Part shown: piece by piece, positions 1-11,626 of the stretch
How positions within the stretch are numbered: the stretch's first letter is position 1
How the letters are laid out: every line of letters begins with the position of its first letter
NCBI RefSeq assembly: GCF_021347895.1
Contig: NC_067121.1
Location: 29,375,974 to 29,439,973 of the forward strand
Direction of reading: 5' to 3'
From: Acanthochromis polyacanthus
Lineage: Eukaryota > Chordata > Actinopteri > Pomacentridae
Length of the DNA stretch: 64,000 nucleotides
Program-made: the position numbers and the translations under genes
The notes under the pieces: generated by a model
The model's database searches: none
What the model was told of the DNA's origin: nothing
Seen by the model: the letters and a program-made list of their open reading frames with translations, nothing else

Positions 1-1223
1 AATTTGAGCCATGTCTGCCTTTTAGCCAAAGTCTTCCTTTTCTTCTGGACAGGAAATCCAGAGTTGCACAACTGCTGTAAAACAAAGCACTGGCATGACT
101 TGAGCCTGCTTCTGATGCAAGACACAGTGGAACTGATGACAGAATATACTAGAACTGGTGCATTCTGTACAAGAGTTGAAAGAGAAGATCAATATCATTC
201 CATATCTGTGCAGTACATATGCAGCTACATCCAGGTTTTTGTGTAGATTAAACAGAAGGGATGCAAACTGCTGCTGTCCCACTTTTTGGGCAAAGCTAAC
301 TGGCTTCTGGCTGCAGCTCCATATTTACTGAACAAGAGGAGCATTGATTTTTCTCATCTAACTCCCAGCAACAAAGAGTATTAGTGTCTTTCCCAAAATG
401 TCAAACTCTTCCCTCTTGCTGGGAGTTCAGTGAAAAGCTTGAAAACACTTTATCCGTCTGTTAAATATGATACGACAGCCAGGAGATGTTTAGCTTAGCA
501 TAAATCCTGGGAACAGGGAATCAGATATTGTGGCTTAGCCCAAAAGATAGAAATATACTGCTACCAGTACCTTTAAAGTTCAGAAATGATCGTGCTATCT
601 TTTATATGATCTGTAAAAACAGCATGACAGATTTCTTTTGGTGTCATTTTGCTAAGCTAACAGTCTGCTGGATGTAGCATCATCAGGACTGTCAGATGTC
701 AAAAGTCAAAGGATTGTGAAGGAGACTTAATGTGAATGTACGTATTTTCAATAAAATTATTGAGCACAGGTCTTAACCAAGACAACATATAGTGGCAAAT
801 GTGTAATGTTAGAAACTAATATCATTATTGTTGCATCTAAAAAATGTTTTTAAATTCCTCCAGCTTAAAAACAAAAGTTCTCATGCTGCTTCAGAAATGC
901 GAGTTAACTGCACTTTAGTTGTTTAATTAGTTTAAACTCATCATATGAGTTGTGAAAGTGTAAACAAGAAGAGCTAGATTTGTTGAACTTGAGAAAACAA
1001 GTTCAATACACTTGAGATATTAAGTTGAATCAACCTGTAACAAAAGCAATGTTTACCGACAGATTTGCTTTCTTCTTACATTTTCTAATATTATAGAATT
1101 TTGTGTTCATTTAACAGAGAACTTCACCAGCACAAAGACTGGTGAGGCTGCTCCTGGTTACAGTGACAGACATAATGTGTACATCTGTAGGGACAGAATT
1201 TAATGCTAAACTTTGTCATGGAT
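1..1223. other. Gene-free intergenic DNA
   Basis: AT-rich unique-looking sequence. The two short open frames near the left edge overlap on opposite strands and show no recognisable domain or splice context. I see no repeat with clear ends here. Confidence 0.6.
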
Positions 1224-1236
1224 ATTATGAAAAGGA

Positions 1237-1597
1237 GGGCTGCACAGTGTTGTAGTGGTTAACACTTTCACCTTGCAGCAAGAAGATCCCCGGTTCAAAT
1301 CCCAGCCTGGGATCTTTCTGCATGGAGTTTGCATGTTCTCCCTGTGCATGCGTGGGTTTTCTCCGGGCACTCCGGCTTCCTCCCACAGTCCAAAAACATG
1401 CTGAGGTTAATTGATGACTCTAAATTGCCCGTAGGTGTGAATGTGAGTGTGATTGTTTGTCTGTATATGTAGCCCTGAGACAGACTGGCGACCTGTCCAG
1501 GGTGTCCCCTGCCTTCGCCTGAGTCAGCTGGGATAGGCTCCAGCACCCCCTGCGACCCTAGTGAGGATGAAGCGGTGTATAGAGAATGGATGGATGG
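1237..1597 (+). mobile_element. Full-length tRNA-derived SINE with perfect 13-bp TSD
   Basis: A 361-bp SINE. The head has a pol III A box (TGTAGTGGTTAAC) and a B box (GGTTCAAATCC), followed by a tRNA-unrelated body and a short TGGA tail. The 13-bp sequence ATTATGAAAAGGA occurs directly before it (1224-1236) and directly after it (1598-1610), so both boundaries are fixed and target-primed retroposition is shown. The same family recurs at 1778, 10523, 43507 and 49743. It resembles the tRNA-derived SINEs common in percomorph and cichlid fish; the family name is not asserted. Confidence 0.92.
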
Positions 1598-1777
1598 ATT
1601 ATGAAAAGGAACAACCAGAATTTGGTTTAATATGTATTAAAGTCCCACAGAAAGTTCTCCCCCATGTCTGTTTTCTCAAACAATACCGAACAATTTTCAG
1701 AGTGTCTGGAGAGTTTTAACTCTAACAATGTATTCTGGGAAATCTGTTTATACACAAGAGTCTATCTGATCTGATTT

Positions 1778-2028
1778 AGGGTGAAGGCAGGGGAGACCCA
1801 GGTCATCAGTCTGTCACAGAGCTACATATACAGACAAACAACCACACTCGCATTCACACCTACGCACAATTTTGAGTTACTAATCAACCTGAACACGTTT
1901 TTGGATTGTCGCTTGGAGAAAACCCACGCTGAGAACATGCAAACTCCATACAAAAAGATCCCAGGCCCAGGACGTGAACCAGAGATCTTCTAGCTGCAAG
2001 GCGACAGTGCTAACCATAGAGCCAATCC
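1778..2028 (-). mobile_element. Decayed SINE copy, inverted
   Basis: Reverse-oriented, diverged copy of the SINE at 1237. It shares the GCATGTTCTC and AAACTCCATG blocks and the degraded B box, and lacks the TGGA tail. It lies about 180 bp from the intact copy in the opposite orientation, so the pair could form a long-stem transcript. Confidence 0.85.
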
Positions 2029-2029
2029 A

Positions 2030-3062
2030 ATCCATCATTTTACATAAAAATGACTCAAGTTATAAAAACCTGATTTGACATCGTCCACAGGGCAAAACTA
2101 TTGTACAAATAATGAACATGACCATACAACTGGAAACACTGAGCATCATCATTAAGGTACAGCCTCCTAGAGTAGTAATGAAGGTCTCATCTGACTCTGA
2201 ATAAGACGGAACATGTGTACAGTATTTGTCATGACGTGAAAATAATTTCTTGATGAATGATTACACATTTACATATTTGTGAAATCAAAAGTAACATTTT
2301 ATGTACAGAATGAGAAACCCTGAAACTACAATAAGTTGCCAAAGCCAAAGATTAATTTCCTTCTCAACACAGATGCTTTAAATAACTCAAACACATATTT
2401 CTATTGTCTGGGGATTCTGCTCAAATGAGACAGCTGTGGGTGCTGAACGAATTCTCCAGAACCCATCTTCTAGATTTCATGGACGTTGACCTCAAAAGTG
2501 ACAGGCAATAACTGTTAAGTTTCCCCAGAGTGTCAGCTTTGTTCCTTGTTTGTCCCCAGAATGAGCCCCTTGGTGTGGACCCCAGTTATCAAACCGGATT
2601 CCCATGAACCAGCTGGCCTCCTGTGAAACAATCGAGCACGCATGCTGAGTTTACCACAGTTTAAGAAGCACTTTGGGTCACTGAGTGTAGTTTATGATTA
2701 CAAGGATGTTAATTCATTATTTCAGTCATTTCAGTCACCAGGAGTGGAGGTGAGGTGGGTCAGATGGAGGAGACGCTCTCTCAGATCTCGCTGTGACTGA
2801 GGCCTGTTCTGGGAAAGATGTAGGTTCTGACAGCCAGCCGCCGTCGAGTGCTGAGCAGCTGGTGGTTTGGAGAAGAAAAGGGAAAGAAGGCTGGAGTTAC
2901 AAAGTGTTCCTCCAGAACAGCAGGGGCTCTGACAGCAGCTGTGCACTCTTTAGCACTGACATGTGCGCAGAAATTATACCCTTATGTCTCTTAGGCCTGT
3001 TGTGAAAAGGACAATACACTGTAAATTTGTTGGGACATCACCCACCTTCTGGAAGAAGACAG
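2030..3062. other. Intergenic DNA, nothing recognised
   Basis: No repeat ends, splice-consistent exons or known domains seen. The overlapping opposite-strand frames around 2731-3005 are GC-richer but match no family I know. Confidence 0.5.
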
Positions 3063-4060
3063 CATCAAATCAAAATCTAATCAATTTATAAAGCACTTTA
3101 AAACAACCAGAGTTGACCAGAAGAGTAAAAACAATAGAACTAGATAAAAACAATAGGACTAAAAGCAAAATATACAAGAAAACCATAGACTGTATATATA
3201 GTGGACGTAGCATCTGGCTCCAGAATTGAAGTCAACCCGGAAGTGTCAAAAACTTGCAATATCACGCCCTCTGCTCGGGTTGGCTCCAAAAAGCTTTTTC
3301 TCCATAGACCCCAATTCATTTTTGGAAAAAATAAAATTTGATAGACTGATGTTCTACAGCTCAGGATTTTTTTCCCGTTAGTTTTCATGGTCAAAATGAG
3401 AGATCAGGTGGCCCATCTTAAAATAAATCAATACTGAATTTTAAATAAATCGTTAAAGTTGGCGGAGCCAGGGGGCGTGGCTATACTTGATAGACAGCAA
3501 CAGAAGCCTCTGCAGTAAAATGTGGGCGGGATAAGAGAGTCCTCAGCCAATCCTGCCCCTGGTTGCTCTCCAGTCCAGCCTGTTTGATGACGCTTTTTAC
3601 GTCACTGGCTCCAAAAAATCCAAAATGGTGACCAGGAAGTAGCAAAATCCGGGCTTCATTTTCTCGGCGTTGAAACCAACGGGTGACGTCACAGTTAGTT
3701 TACGCCTGAAGAAAACGCACACAATAAATAGATTAAACAGACTGGACTGCACATTCCAAATATAATGTGCGTGCACATGGAAACAACAAACCTACATGGC
3801 GTGAAATGCCAAAGAAAAGAGGTGGGTTTAAAGAAAGATTTTAAAATTAGACAATGATGAGGCCTGTCTGATGTGCAGCGGCAGTTCATTCTAAAGTTTT
3901 GGAGCAGCAACAGAAAACATTCGATCCCCTCTGAGGTTCAGAGTAATAGAGGCTCTGACACTGACATCCCTCTCACAGCCGTTTGTATAAGATGAAAAAC
4001 AAGAGAGAAGTTTAGCTTTGCTTGATGATGGTATGGAAACAGCTAATCTAACTTCACCTA
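3063..4060. repeat. Fish dispersed repeat split by a hAT-like insertion
   Basis: The segment 3063-3183 (AAAGCACTTTAAAACAACC and following) and the segment 3709 to about 4060 (ATGAGGCCTGTCTGATGTG, CGATCCCCTCTGAGG) read as one dispersed repeat interrupted by the element at 3184-3708. A related fragment lies at 6752-6900. Class is uncertain; it resembles the 3' part of a fish LINE or long SINE. Confidence 0.55.
3184..3708 (+). mobile_element. hAT-like non-autonomous element, copy 1
   Basis: A 525-bp element starting CATAGACTGTATATATAG and ending GTTTACGCCTG. It is flanked by a perfect 8-bp duplication AAGAAAAC (3176-3183 and 3709-3716). The same ends, with different 8-bp duplications, define copies at 13802-14339 and 57558-58083. 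An 8-bp TSD is typical of hAT transposons; terminal inversion is minimal (CA...TG). It has no coding capacity. It inserted into an older repeat. Confidence 0.85.
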
Positions 4061-7000
4061 CTTGTGCAATTACAATTCAATTTGACGTTAAAGAGTCTTT
4101 ATTTGGCAAATTCAGGTCAAATAAGGCAAAATAAATTGACCATGATTCAATGTTTAAAAGCAATAAAAAGAAGAACTCCCAAGGGGGTTGAAAACATCTT
4201 AGACTTTGTGCTAAGCTAAGCCAACCAAGATGAGTTTAGTATTTATGTTTTTTCTAACATTTGACAACAAAATCAATTAGCTTGTTTCTCAAAACATAAG
4301 TATCCCTTTAATGTTAGTTTTAGTGCACAGTCAAGATGCATGATATTGTATTTTGGCTGATATCATATGTTACATATGTTCTCCACCTAATTGCAGAGAA
4401 CATACGGCCTCTCCTGAAGAGTAATCAATATATTTTCATGCCTACTTTTATTATAATCACCCACTGGCAGGTGCAGACATAAAAACGTGGCTTTTTAAAT
4501 GTACACATTTGAAACTAGCATGTAAAACATGGCGTATTTATCTGACATTTGCAAACAAGACTGTAGACTTTATCCTCCTTTAACAGGCTTAGATGATTCT
4601 CCTCTTGACACAATCCTCATGTTACACCAGAACCGGGGCAAATTTGATCTAATTCACAAGTTGTAAAACAAGTAAATAAAAGCAATCTCTGTCCCTGTGT
4701 GCTCCTTGGTGCCATAAACACAGCGCTGAGCATTAGTCTGCAGTCTACCTGTCAATCTGTTTTCATTTAAAATCATTAAGCAGTTGAAACTGATGACATG
4801 TTGTAATTTGACCGTATGAGACGTGAACATGCAGAGAAAGAGTCTTTTTCAGCAAAGACTCGTGAAGGAAAAGCCACTTATGCTCTTCAAGAATTATCAG
4901 ATGTCACACTGAGTCCACGACCTCTGACCATCTGTTGAGCTGCACCATTAAAACCCCAATAATCTCTACTGACTGCCTTGATCTGCGTTAATCTCAAATC
5001 CGGAGTCCTAATTGAAATTGATTGGTCTTGGAAAGTAGTTTTAGCTTTGCGTTTTCTGTGTTTTCACAAGTAAGTGTGGCTGCAGGTTGTTTTGCAGCTC
5101 TGGATAAAAGCAGGCCGGGAATCTTTCAGTCGGGCGACTTCTCAGCGCTGCTTTGATAGACTTTTACCACAAGCAGTCCTGTGATTGCAGTTAGCATTTT
5201 AGTCCAACTGAAGTGTGGTATTTTGTGTGTTTTGATATTTACTCAGTGAGCTCCGGCATGAAGGATGGGCCAAAGCAAATTTTCATAGCTGGGAGGATAG
5301 AGTGACTTGCCATGGAAAGATTTGGTAATATTTCTTTTTTTGATTTGTCGAATTCCTCCTAAATTTGCTCCAGTTCACTCCTGACCCAGCAGTGTGCGGA
5401 GTGTGAGCAGCACCTCGGTGTTTAATTGCGGTATTTAGGCTTTTTATGGCTGTAAACCTGCAGTAAAACTGGGTACATTTTGTTTCCAGGAATGTACTTT
5501 AAAACCAGAATGTGAAACCTAACTCTGCACTGCTTTGTGTGCATTCATGTTGACGTTGTGTATCCCTTTCTTTGCCTTATAGAGAACAAATCTGAACATG
5601 CAGCGGAGACACAAAACAGACACAACATCAACACAACCTTTTACCCAGATAGCAGCATCTTCTGAGGCATGTTTTGCAACGTTTAAGCCCGCTGGCTAAT
5701 ATGTCTGGTGCATTATATTACTCTGTAATGACAGTAGCAGTTATGCAGTGTTTCGCAACCAGTCATGACGGCTACACTGACGTACTTTTAAATGCAAACT
5801 GTGACCTTTTCAAAGGAAAGATTCATCATTGTTGGGAAATGGTCTGTCTTTGTGTTGTTGCTAAGCATTAGATGTCAAGATTTATACCGCTCCTATATGT
5901 CTGAATTGAAAAAACTAAAGTGAACGTTAGAATACAGGCTCCATCAGGGTAAAAAAACGCAGCGAGCAGTGATTCTAAAGCTCACTAGTCACCATGTAAT
6001 GTCTTTGTTTAGCCCATACAAAAGCAAAGTTCAAGCTGGTTTCATGCTTATTGGACAGATATGAGGGCAGTAATGATCTCACTAAATTCTGAAAATACAA
6101 GTAAATACCCAAAGTGTTTAAATTTTTAGATCAGGGGCCCTCAGCTCTGGAAAGTCCTGCGTGAGGAGAAAAGGCCGAATCAGACTCCTTAAAACACAGT
6201 TTTATAGGGTTGCTTTTATGTCTGTTTCTATTTTATGACTATTTTGATTTTTTAATCATTATTAGTTTTATTATCTGATTGTTTTTTTACTTCATTCATA
6301 TCATTGTTTGCTTCAGTCTATTCTGCTCTTTATGTATTTCTTTTGTGTATTCATTTATTTTACTCATCTGCTATTACTATTATGGTTGTCTTTTTTTAGC
6401 CTCGTATTTGTGGTTTTATCTTCTATTTTTTTTATTAAACTCCACTTCTTCTTTCCCTTACTTGGATGTGGCGTTTTATTATTTTATCTGGTGTTGTTGT
6501 ACTAATTTAATTTAAGATAAAGTCCTTTCTAACTTTTAAAAGGTTCTACATAAAAAAAAAGTTATTTATAAAATTATCATCTGATTATAATAATCTAAAA
6601 CTGCCATTAAGAATAATAATAATAAAAATAATGATAATAATAATATTTTAACTGCCTTCCAGCTCCTGAAATGTCTTTAATAAATGATCATTTCAATTGT
6701 AAACACTCTTTTTTAGACTCTTCAAAACACTATGAGGTGGTAACTTCTATGGAAATCAAATCAATTCAATCAAATGCATTTATTTAGCACATTTTAAACA
6801 ACCTAAGTTGACCAAAGTATTGTACATGTCAGACAGAAAGGCAACAATAAAAATATGTGCAAAAAAGCAAGACAGGAGAAAGACTTGCAAAATTAATCTG
6901 TAAAACAAAACAAAAAAAAAACACATTAACAAAAAAAAGCAGCCAGGTCAACAACTGTGTGGTAAAATCATAAAATCGCAAAAATATTAACATCATTAGG

Positions 7001-7400
7001 AACAACCAAAAGCATTTGAAAACATGTATGTTTTAACCGTATGCATAAAAATGTAAATTTTGAAACAGGAAGCTTTGGTCAAGAAGGGGTAAAAAGCTCT
7101 GACATGTACATCACTACTGCTTTACAAACAAACAAAACCTTGGGATCATTTCTGTGTTTACCAGGTATCCAGTGTACGTCTGTATACCAAAAAGATAAAA
7201 CATGCTTTTTAGTAACATGCTGCTGCAAACATATTCTCTTGGTTTCCAGTTGTTGTCTTGATTTAAGCCGACATCAGAGCGGTGTTTTTGTTCTTATCTA
7301 ATATGTGACAAGACAGTGGTAAAGCATGTTTCTCAAAATGTTCCTGAAATGTCACTTTCAGTGAACTCCATAGAGGCGCTATATCCAATTTTCACTGATA
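4061..7400. other. Intergenic DNA, AT-rich
   Basis: Mostly unique AT-rich sequence. It contains a T-rich tract (about 6230-6510) whose open frames are low-complexity shadows, an AAT/ATG-rich microsatellite (6609-6650), and a fragment of the dispersed repeat of 3063 (6752-6900). No gene seen. Confidence 0.55.
6609..6650. repeat. AAT-type microsatellite
   Basis: Short imperfect run of AAT units with interspersed ATG, directly visible. Confidence 0.8.
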
Positions 7401-7408
7401 CCTTAGAT

Positions 7409-7619
7409 CAGGGGTGTCAAACTCCGTTCCTGGAGGGCCACTATCCTGCATGTTTTAGATGTTTCCCTCTTCCAACACACCTGACTCAAATGATCAGCTG
7501 ATCAAGCTCAGCAGAAGCCTGATAACGAGCCTGATCATTTGAATCAGGTGTGTTGGAAGAGGGAAACATCTAAAACATGCAGGATAGTGGCCCTCCAGGA
7601 ACGGAGTTTGACACCCCTG
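7409..7619. mobile_element. Palindromic hAT-type MITE (211 bp)
   Basis: An almost perfect long palindrome. The left arm begins CAGGGGTGTCAAACTCCG and the right arm ends CGGAGTTTGACACCCCTG, with about 95-bp arms and a short AT-rich centre. Flanks CCTTAGAT (7401-7408) and TCCTAGAT (7620-7627) are an imperfect 8-bp duplication. The CAGGGG ends and 8-bp TSD fit hAT MITEs. Confidence 0.88.
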
Positions 7620-7627
7620 TCCTAGAT

Positions 7628-9060
7628 GCTAATATTTTCCATCCTATTCGGGCCGCTGCCAATCTATGCGCATATTTCTCCATCTAATTGCAGAGAGCAT
7701 CAGGTCGTGTTAGGATATGCATGACATGTTTTATTTCTTTTTTTCAACCTGAAGCTACCTTTAAACTACCCGACCTCGTGTATCCCAATCAGAAAACAAG
7801 CCTGCTCACATCAGCTCTCAAACATTTCTTGCTCTGGAACAGTAACCTGGCTGTGCAGCAGGGACACAGTGCCAGTATTCATGCTGGTCCGGGGCCCACA
7901 GAGCTTGGTTTGTTACTGTTTTTGCTTCAGAACGGTTCTGCATTCATCATACCTCCACAACAGGATTCAGAATTATCAGCGGCCAGCAGTCTGACCCTGA
8001 TGTCACGTTTTCTGTCTGTCTGTGCACCTGCTGTTGTTGCTGGGACATTGTTGAGCAATGAATTATGAGAGAAGATATTTATGCGCTGCAGGAGACGGTG
8101 CTTTAAGAAAGTAAATGGATGGTTTGTTTTTCTGACCTTCGCAGAATGAAGCCTCCCCCTGTTGCACTTCAGCTTACATAAAAGCAGGTCAGGAACTCTG
8201 TTTTTCTCTGTGTCATCCTTCAAACTGTCTCCGCTTCACTTTGCACTTTCCGGTATTTATTTCTGCAGTATTCTTGCTCACACAAATGAGTTTCTTTATC
8301 TCTAAATTATTTGGTGTTTGTTTCTGTCAAGGTCTTGTGGGATGTTCAGTTATTCCCTGAGTTAAAACATGTGCTTTTACAGACAGATGAACATCATTAG
8401 CATGTTTTGAGAGATGAATGTATAGTGCATGATTGTAAGTTTACAATCTTTAATTTCAGCTTTCTTTTTCTCCCTTGTTGAATCTCCTGCCATTACATTG
8501 AAACTTGGTGAATTAGGCCAACATGCAATTATTGGCAGGAAATGAGGATATTCTGTAGAGACTCAGAGTGTACTAAAGTTCAGGAATCAGAGGGGCTGGA
8601 GGGGAGCAGAGAGGGTGAAGCAGTTTTACAGACTGAAGGAAAGAAGCCAGGAACCAGCAGAGGGAGGGAGGGAGGGAGAGAGAGAGAGGGGCAGGCCATG
8701 GCTTCTAGTTACCTCTGGGTGATCCTCTTCTTCGTGTGTCCCATGGGCCCTGTTCGTAAAGTTGAGGGCCGTGACCCGGGTCGTAGCTGGGTTCAGAGTC
8801 TGTAAATCAGAGGCCTCGCTTCCCCTGGAGGCTTTGTGACCTCCCTGCTGCACATCCTGCTACCCGGCATGAGAGAAGCAAAGCCCAAAGCCTTCTGCCA
8901 AGTGTCTCCATTCCCAGTAAGTCCACTCGCACCAACACCACAAGCTGGTCATGTCATTAAACAGCACATTCTGTATTCCACGTGGATCATCACTGTAAAA
9001 AGAAGAACTGACCTGAGGTAAATGTCACAGTACTGTCATTAAGTGGAGGGACGTTGCTCT
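7628..9060. other. Intergenic DNA with GA-rich tract
   Basis: Unique-looking sequence. A purine-rich GAGG/GA microsatellite lies at 8661-8692. Open frames here overlap in several registers and carry no known domain. Confidence 0.5.
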
Positions 9061-9069
9061 ATTTTTACT

Positions 9070-9252
9070 CTGCCCGCCTGTTGTCATCATTTACAAGCAC
9101 TAAAAAATATTGTTTCCTTGTCTGAAAGAAATGACCCAAATTTCTGAAAATTTGCAAAACCTCCAGGAAGAAAATTCCAATAATTCCTTAAATGCATCTT
9201 GAGACAATTTGACCTGTAATTTGGCACCATATAAATAAAATTGAATTGAATT
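9070..9252 (-). repeat. Fragments of a TTAA MITE and of a LINE/SINE tail
   Basis: 9070-9190 matches the interior of the TTAA MITE family at 17803 and 41424 (AAAATTTGCAAAACC, GGAAGAAAATTCC). 9190-9252 matches, inverted, the tail repeat at 28365 (TATAAATAAAATTGAATTG). Both are truncated. Confidence 0.7.
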
Positions 9253-9871
9253 GTTCACCACCTACAGCATGAAAATAATGGAATACATAGTGACCGAACT
9301 CTAACAGGGCCTTTTACAGTAGGTCTGATTTGTTTTTCTGATAATAAGAATGTAGTTTAATTAAGGATACTTTGGTTGTGGCACTTAAGCATTTTTAGAT
9401 TAAAGTGTCTATTTAAGCCTTTTTTGGCAGTGGCAAACCTGTTGGCAGACAGTTGCCTCCTGAAACATTTCTCAACTTTATCATTTGGAGTTGTGCTTGA
9501 GCTCCAGCTCTGTCACTCTCATTCCAAGCCATATCAATAGTACAGTGCCTATAAAAAGTATAATTATTTGGCTCTTTTTTCCATCCACAAGAACTTGCAT
9601 AAAGACCCTTCATGTCAAAGTTAAAACAGGTTTCTATATACTAGTGTCACTTTATTCACAAAATGTAAAATGAGTCGATGCATAACTCTTCAGCACCTTT
9701 AAAGTGACTCATTTGATAAACTACAGGTGCAGCCAGTTGGTGCTAGAAGTCACATGATTAGTAAAACTGAGATCATCTGGTGCTCTGAACGTTTCTCAAA
9801 TGATTGTAGACGCCTGTATCTGGAAGTTCCTGTCACTGGTGAATCAGTACTCCTGGCTTTAACTCCACCAT

Positions 9872-10500
9872 GAAGACAAAAAAACACTCTATGCAAGTCC
9901 GTGATAAGGTTATTGAAGAGCATAAGTCAGGGGCTAAATACAAGAACATTTTCAAGTCACTGAATATCCCGTGGAGTACAGTTAAATCCATCATTAGGAA
10001 ATGAAAGGATGAAAGGAATATGGTAAATCTGCCTAGATCAGGCCGTCCCGACAAACTGAGCGACTATGCCAGAAAGAGACTAGTGAGGGAGGCCACCAAG
10101 AGTTACAAGCTCCACCAGTCAAAGCTTAATAGGAAAGTGGCAAATAGAAAGCCGCTGACTAAAAAAATTCATATTAAATCTTGACTAGAGTTTGCCAGAA
10201 GGCATGTGGGAGAGTCTGAAGCCAAATGGAAGAGAATTCTTTGGTTCTGATGAGACCAAAGTTGCGCTGGAGTGGCCGAGTTAGAGCCCAGACCTCAACC
10301 CAATTAAGCATTTGTGGCTGGACTTGGAACCTCACAGCGCTTAAACGGTTTAGCAAAGAAGAATGGGCTAAAATTACAGCATCCAGATGTGCAGGGTTGA
10401 TTAAGGCCTATCCACACAGGCTCAATGCTGTTATCATGACAAAGGTGCATCTAATAAATACTGACTTGAAGGGGATGAACACTTGTGCAATCACTTATTT
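9872..10500 (+). pseudogene. Tc1-like transposase pseudogene
   Basis: Begins with an N-terminal helix-turn-helix resembling Tc1 transposases (MKTKKHSMQVRDKVIEEH...), stops at the TGA after the IIRK block, and continues in frame as NLPRSGRP (the GRPR-like hook). Further stops follow. The segment encoding the middle of the catalytic core is deleted: the SDETKV block (first Asp) runs directly into the PDLNPIKHLW block, where the catalytic Glu of NPIE is Lys, so the second Asp is missing and the third catalytic residue is replaced. Cannot be active. Confidence 0.88.
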
Positions 10501-10522
10501 TACCTTTAATATGTTAAAGTAA

Positions 10523-10868
10523 GGGCTGCACGGTGGCTCGGTTGTTAGCGCTGTCACCTCATAGCTGGAAGATCCCTGGTTTGTGTTCTGGCCTGGGATC
10601 CTTCTGGGAGTTTGCATGTTGTCCCTGTGCAGTGTGGGTTCTCTGGTTTCCTTACTGAGGTTTACTGGTGATTCGAAATTGTCCGTAAGTGTGACACCCT
10701 GAACATGTCACCAGTCTATCACAGGAAGATAAATAGAGACGAACAACTAATGTCTCTATTTATCTTCTTGTGATAGACTGGTGACATGTCCAGGGTGTCC
10801 CCTGCCTTCACAATAAGTCAGCTGGGATAGACTCCAACTGAGCGGTGTTTAGGTAATGGATGGATGAA
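10523..10868 (+). mobile_element. SINE copy carrying an internal 48-bp palindrome
   Basis: Same SINE family as 1237, recognised from GGGCTGCACGGTGGC, TTTGCATGTT and GGATGGATGA. It is inserted in the Tc1 remnant. Inside its body the stretch 10693-10740 is repeated inverted at 10752-10799 around an 11-bp loop, which is not part of the normal SINE. Confidence 0.85.
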
Positions 10869-10984
10869 AGTGTCTTTTTTTGTAAATTCTTGTAAAAAAA
10901 AAAACAAAAAACAAAAACCTTAATTATTTTTGATAAAAAAAGGGAGCATTTTTAAGGGTGGGGTTAATACTTTTATAGGCACTC

Positions 10985-11622
10985 TACATTCTACTACAGC
11001 TCTACCAGCAGGCCCGGCGTGGCTTATCGGGAGGACCGGGACAATTCCCGGTGGGAAGAATGAATATAATGAGTCCGGTGTAGACCTGCTTAATATGAGA
11101 AGAGCCCTGAGATGTGAGATGATTCAGCTCTACATTAATGAAACTGATCTGACGGCTTTGTAAAAAGGGGAGAATTTTGACCATTTTTAAAAAATGTGAT
11201 TTAGTGTCAGAGGCAGAGCCAGTAGTGATGAGGGGATTACTGCTGTCAGTATGGAAGGAACAGGTGAGCTGTTGGAACAGAGTGAACAAGCAAGCATTAG
11301 TTCTAATACTTTCTATGACCAAATGATAGTAGTGATCCATTTTTTTATCATTAAAAGATAATAAATACACAAAGCCCACAATTGAAAGGGAATGGGATGA
11401 GATAAAAACATTTACTTTCATTACTGATGTTGTCCAGTTTTAATAAAGTTCATGCTACTTTTATAAAATTATGAAAGTGAATAAACTGTATTTCTGTGGT
11501 CTGTGTTTGATTTTTGTCTTTTCTCCTGTCATCCAGATGTTCAGAGGGAGCTCATGCCACATCTGGTCCAGCTGATGGAAGGTCTTGAAGTTCTCTGACT
11601 GCAGATGGTCCTCTCACTGGAC
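10985..11622. other. Intergenic DNA, nothing recognised
   Basis: Unique-looking sequence between the Tc1 remnant and the TTAA element. No exon or repeat end seen. Confidence 0.5.
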
Positions 11623-11626
11623 TTAA

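Larger units (their letters stand above)
9543..10984 (+). mobile_element. Decayed Tc1-like transposon with nested SINE
   Basis: Left end CAGTGCCTATAAAAAGTA after a TA (9541-9542). The right end, the inverse CTTTTATAGGCACT, is followed by TA (10985-10986). TA duplication and the CAGTGCCTATAAAAAGTA terminus mark Tc1/mariner. It holds a broken transposase (9872-10500) and, at 10523-10868, a SINE inserted downstream of the transposase. Total 1442 bp, about 1.1 kb without the SINE. Confidence 0.88.

Noticed and set aside
6279..6515. Hydrophobic open frames that look like membrane proteins
   Set aside because: They arise from a T-rich low-complexity tract read in two frames; no splice sites, homology or start context.
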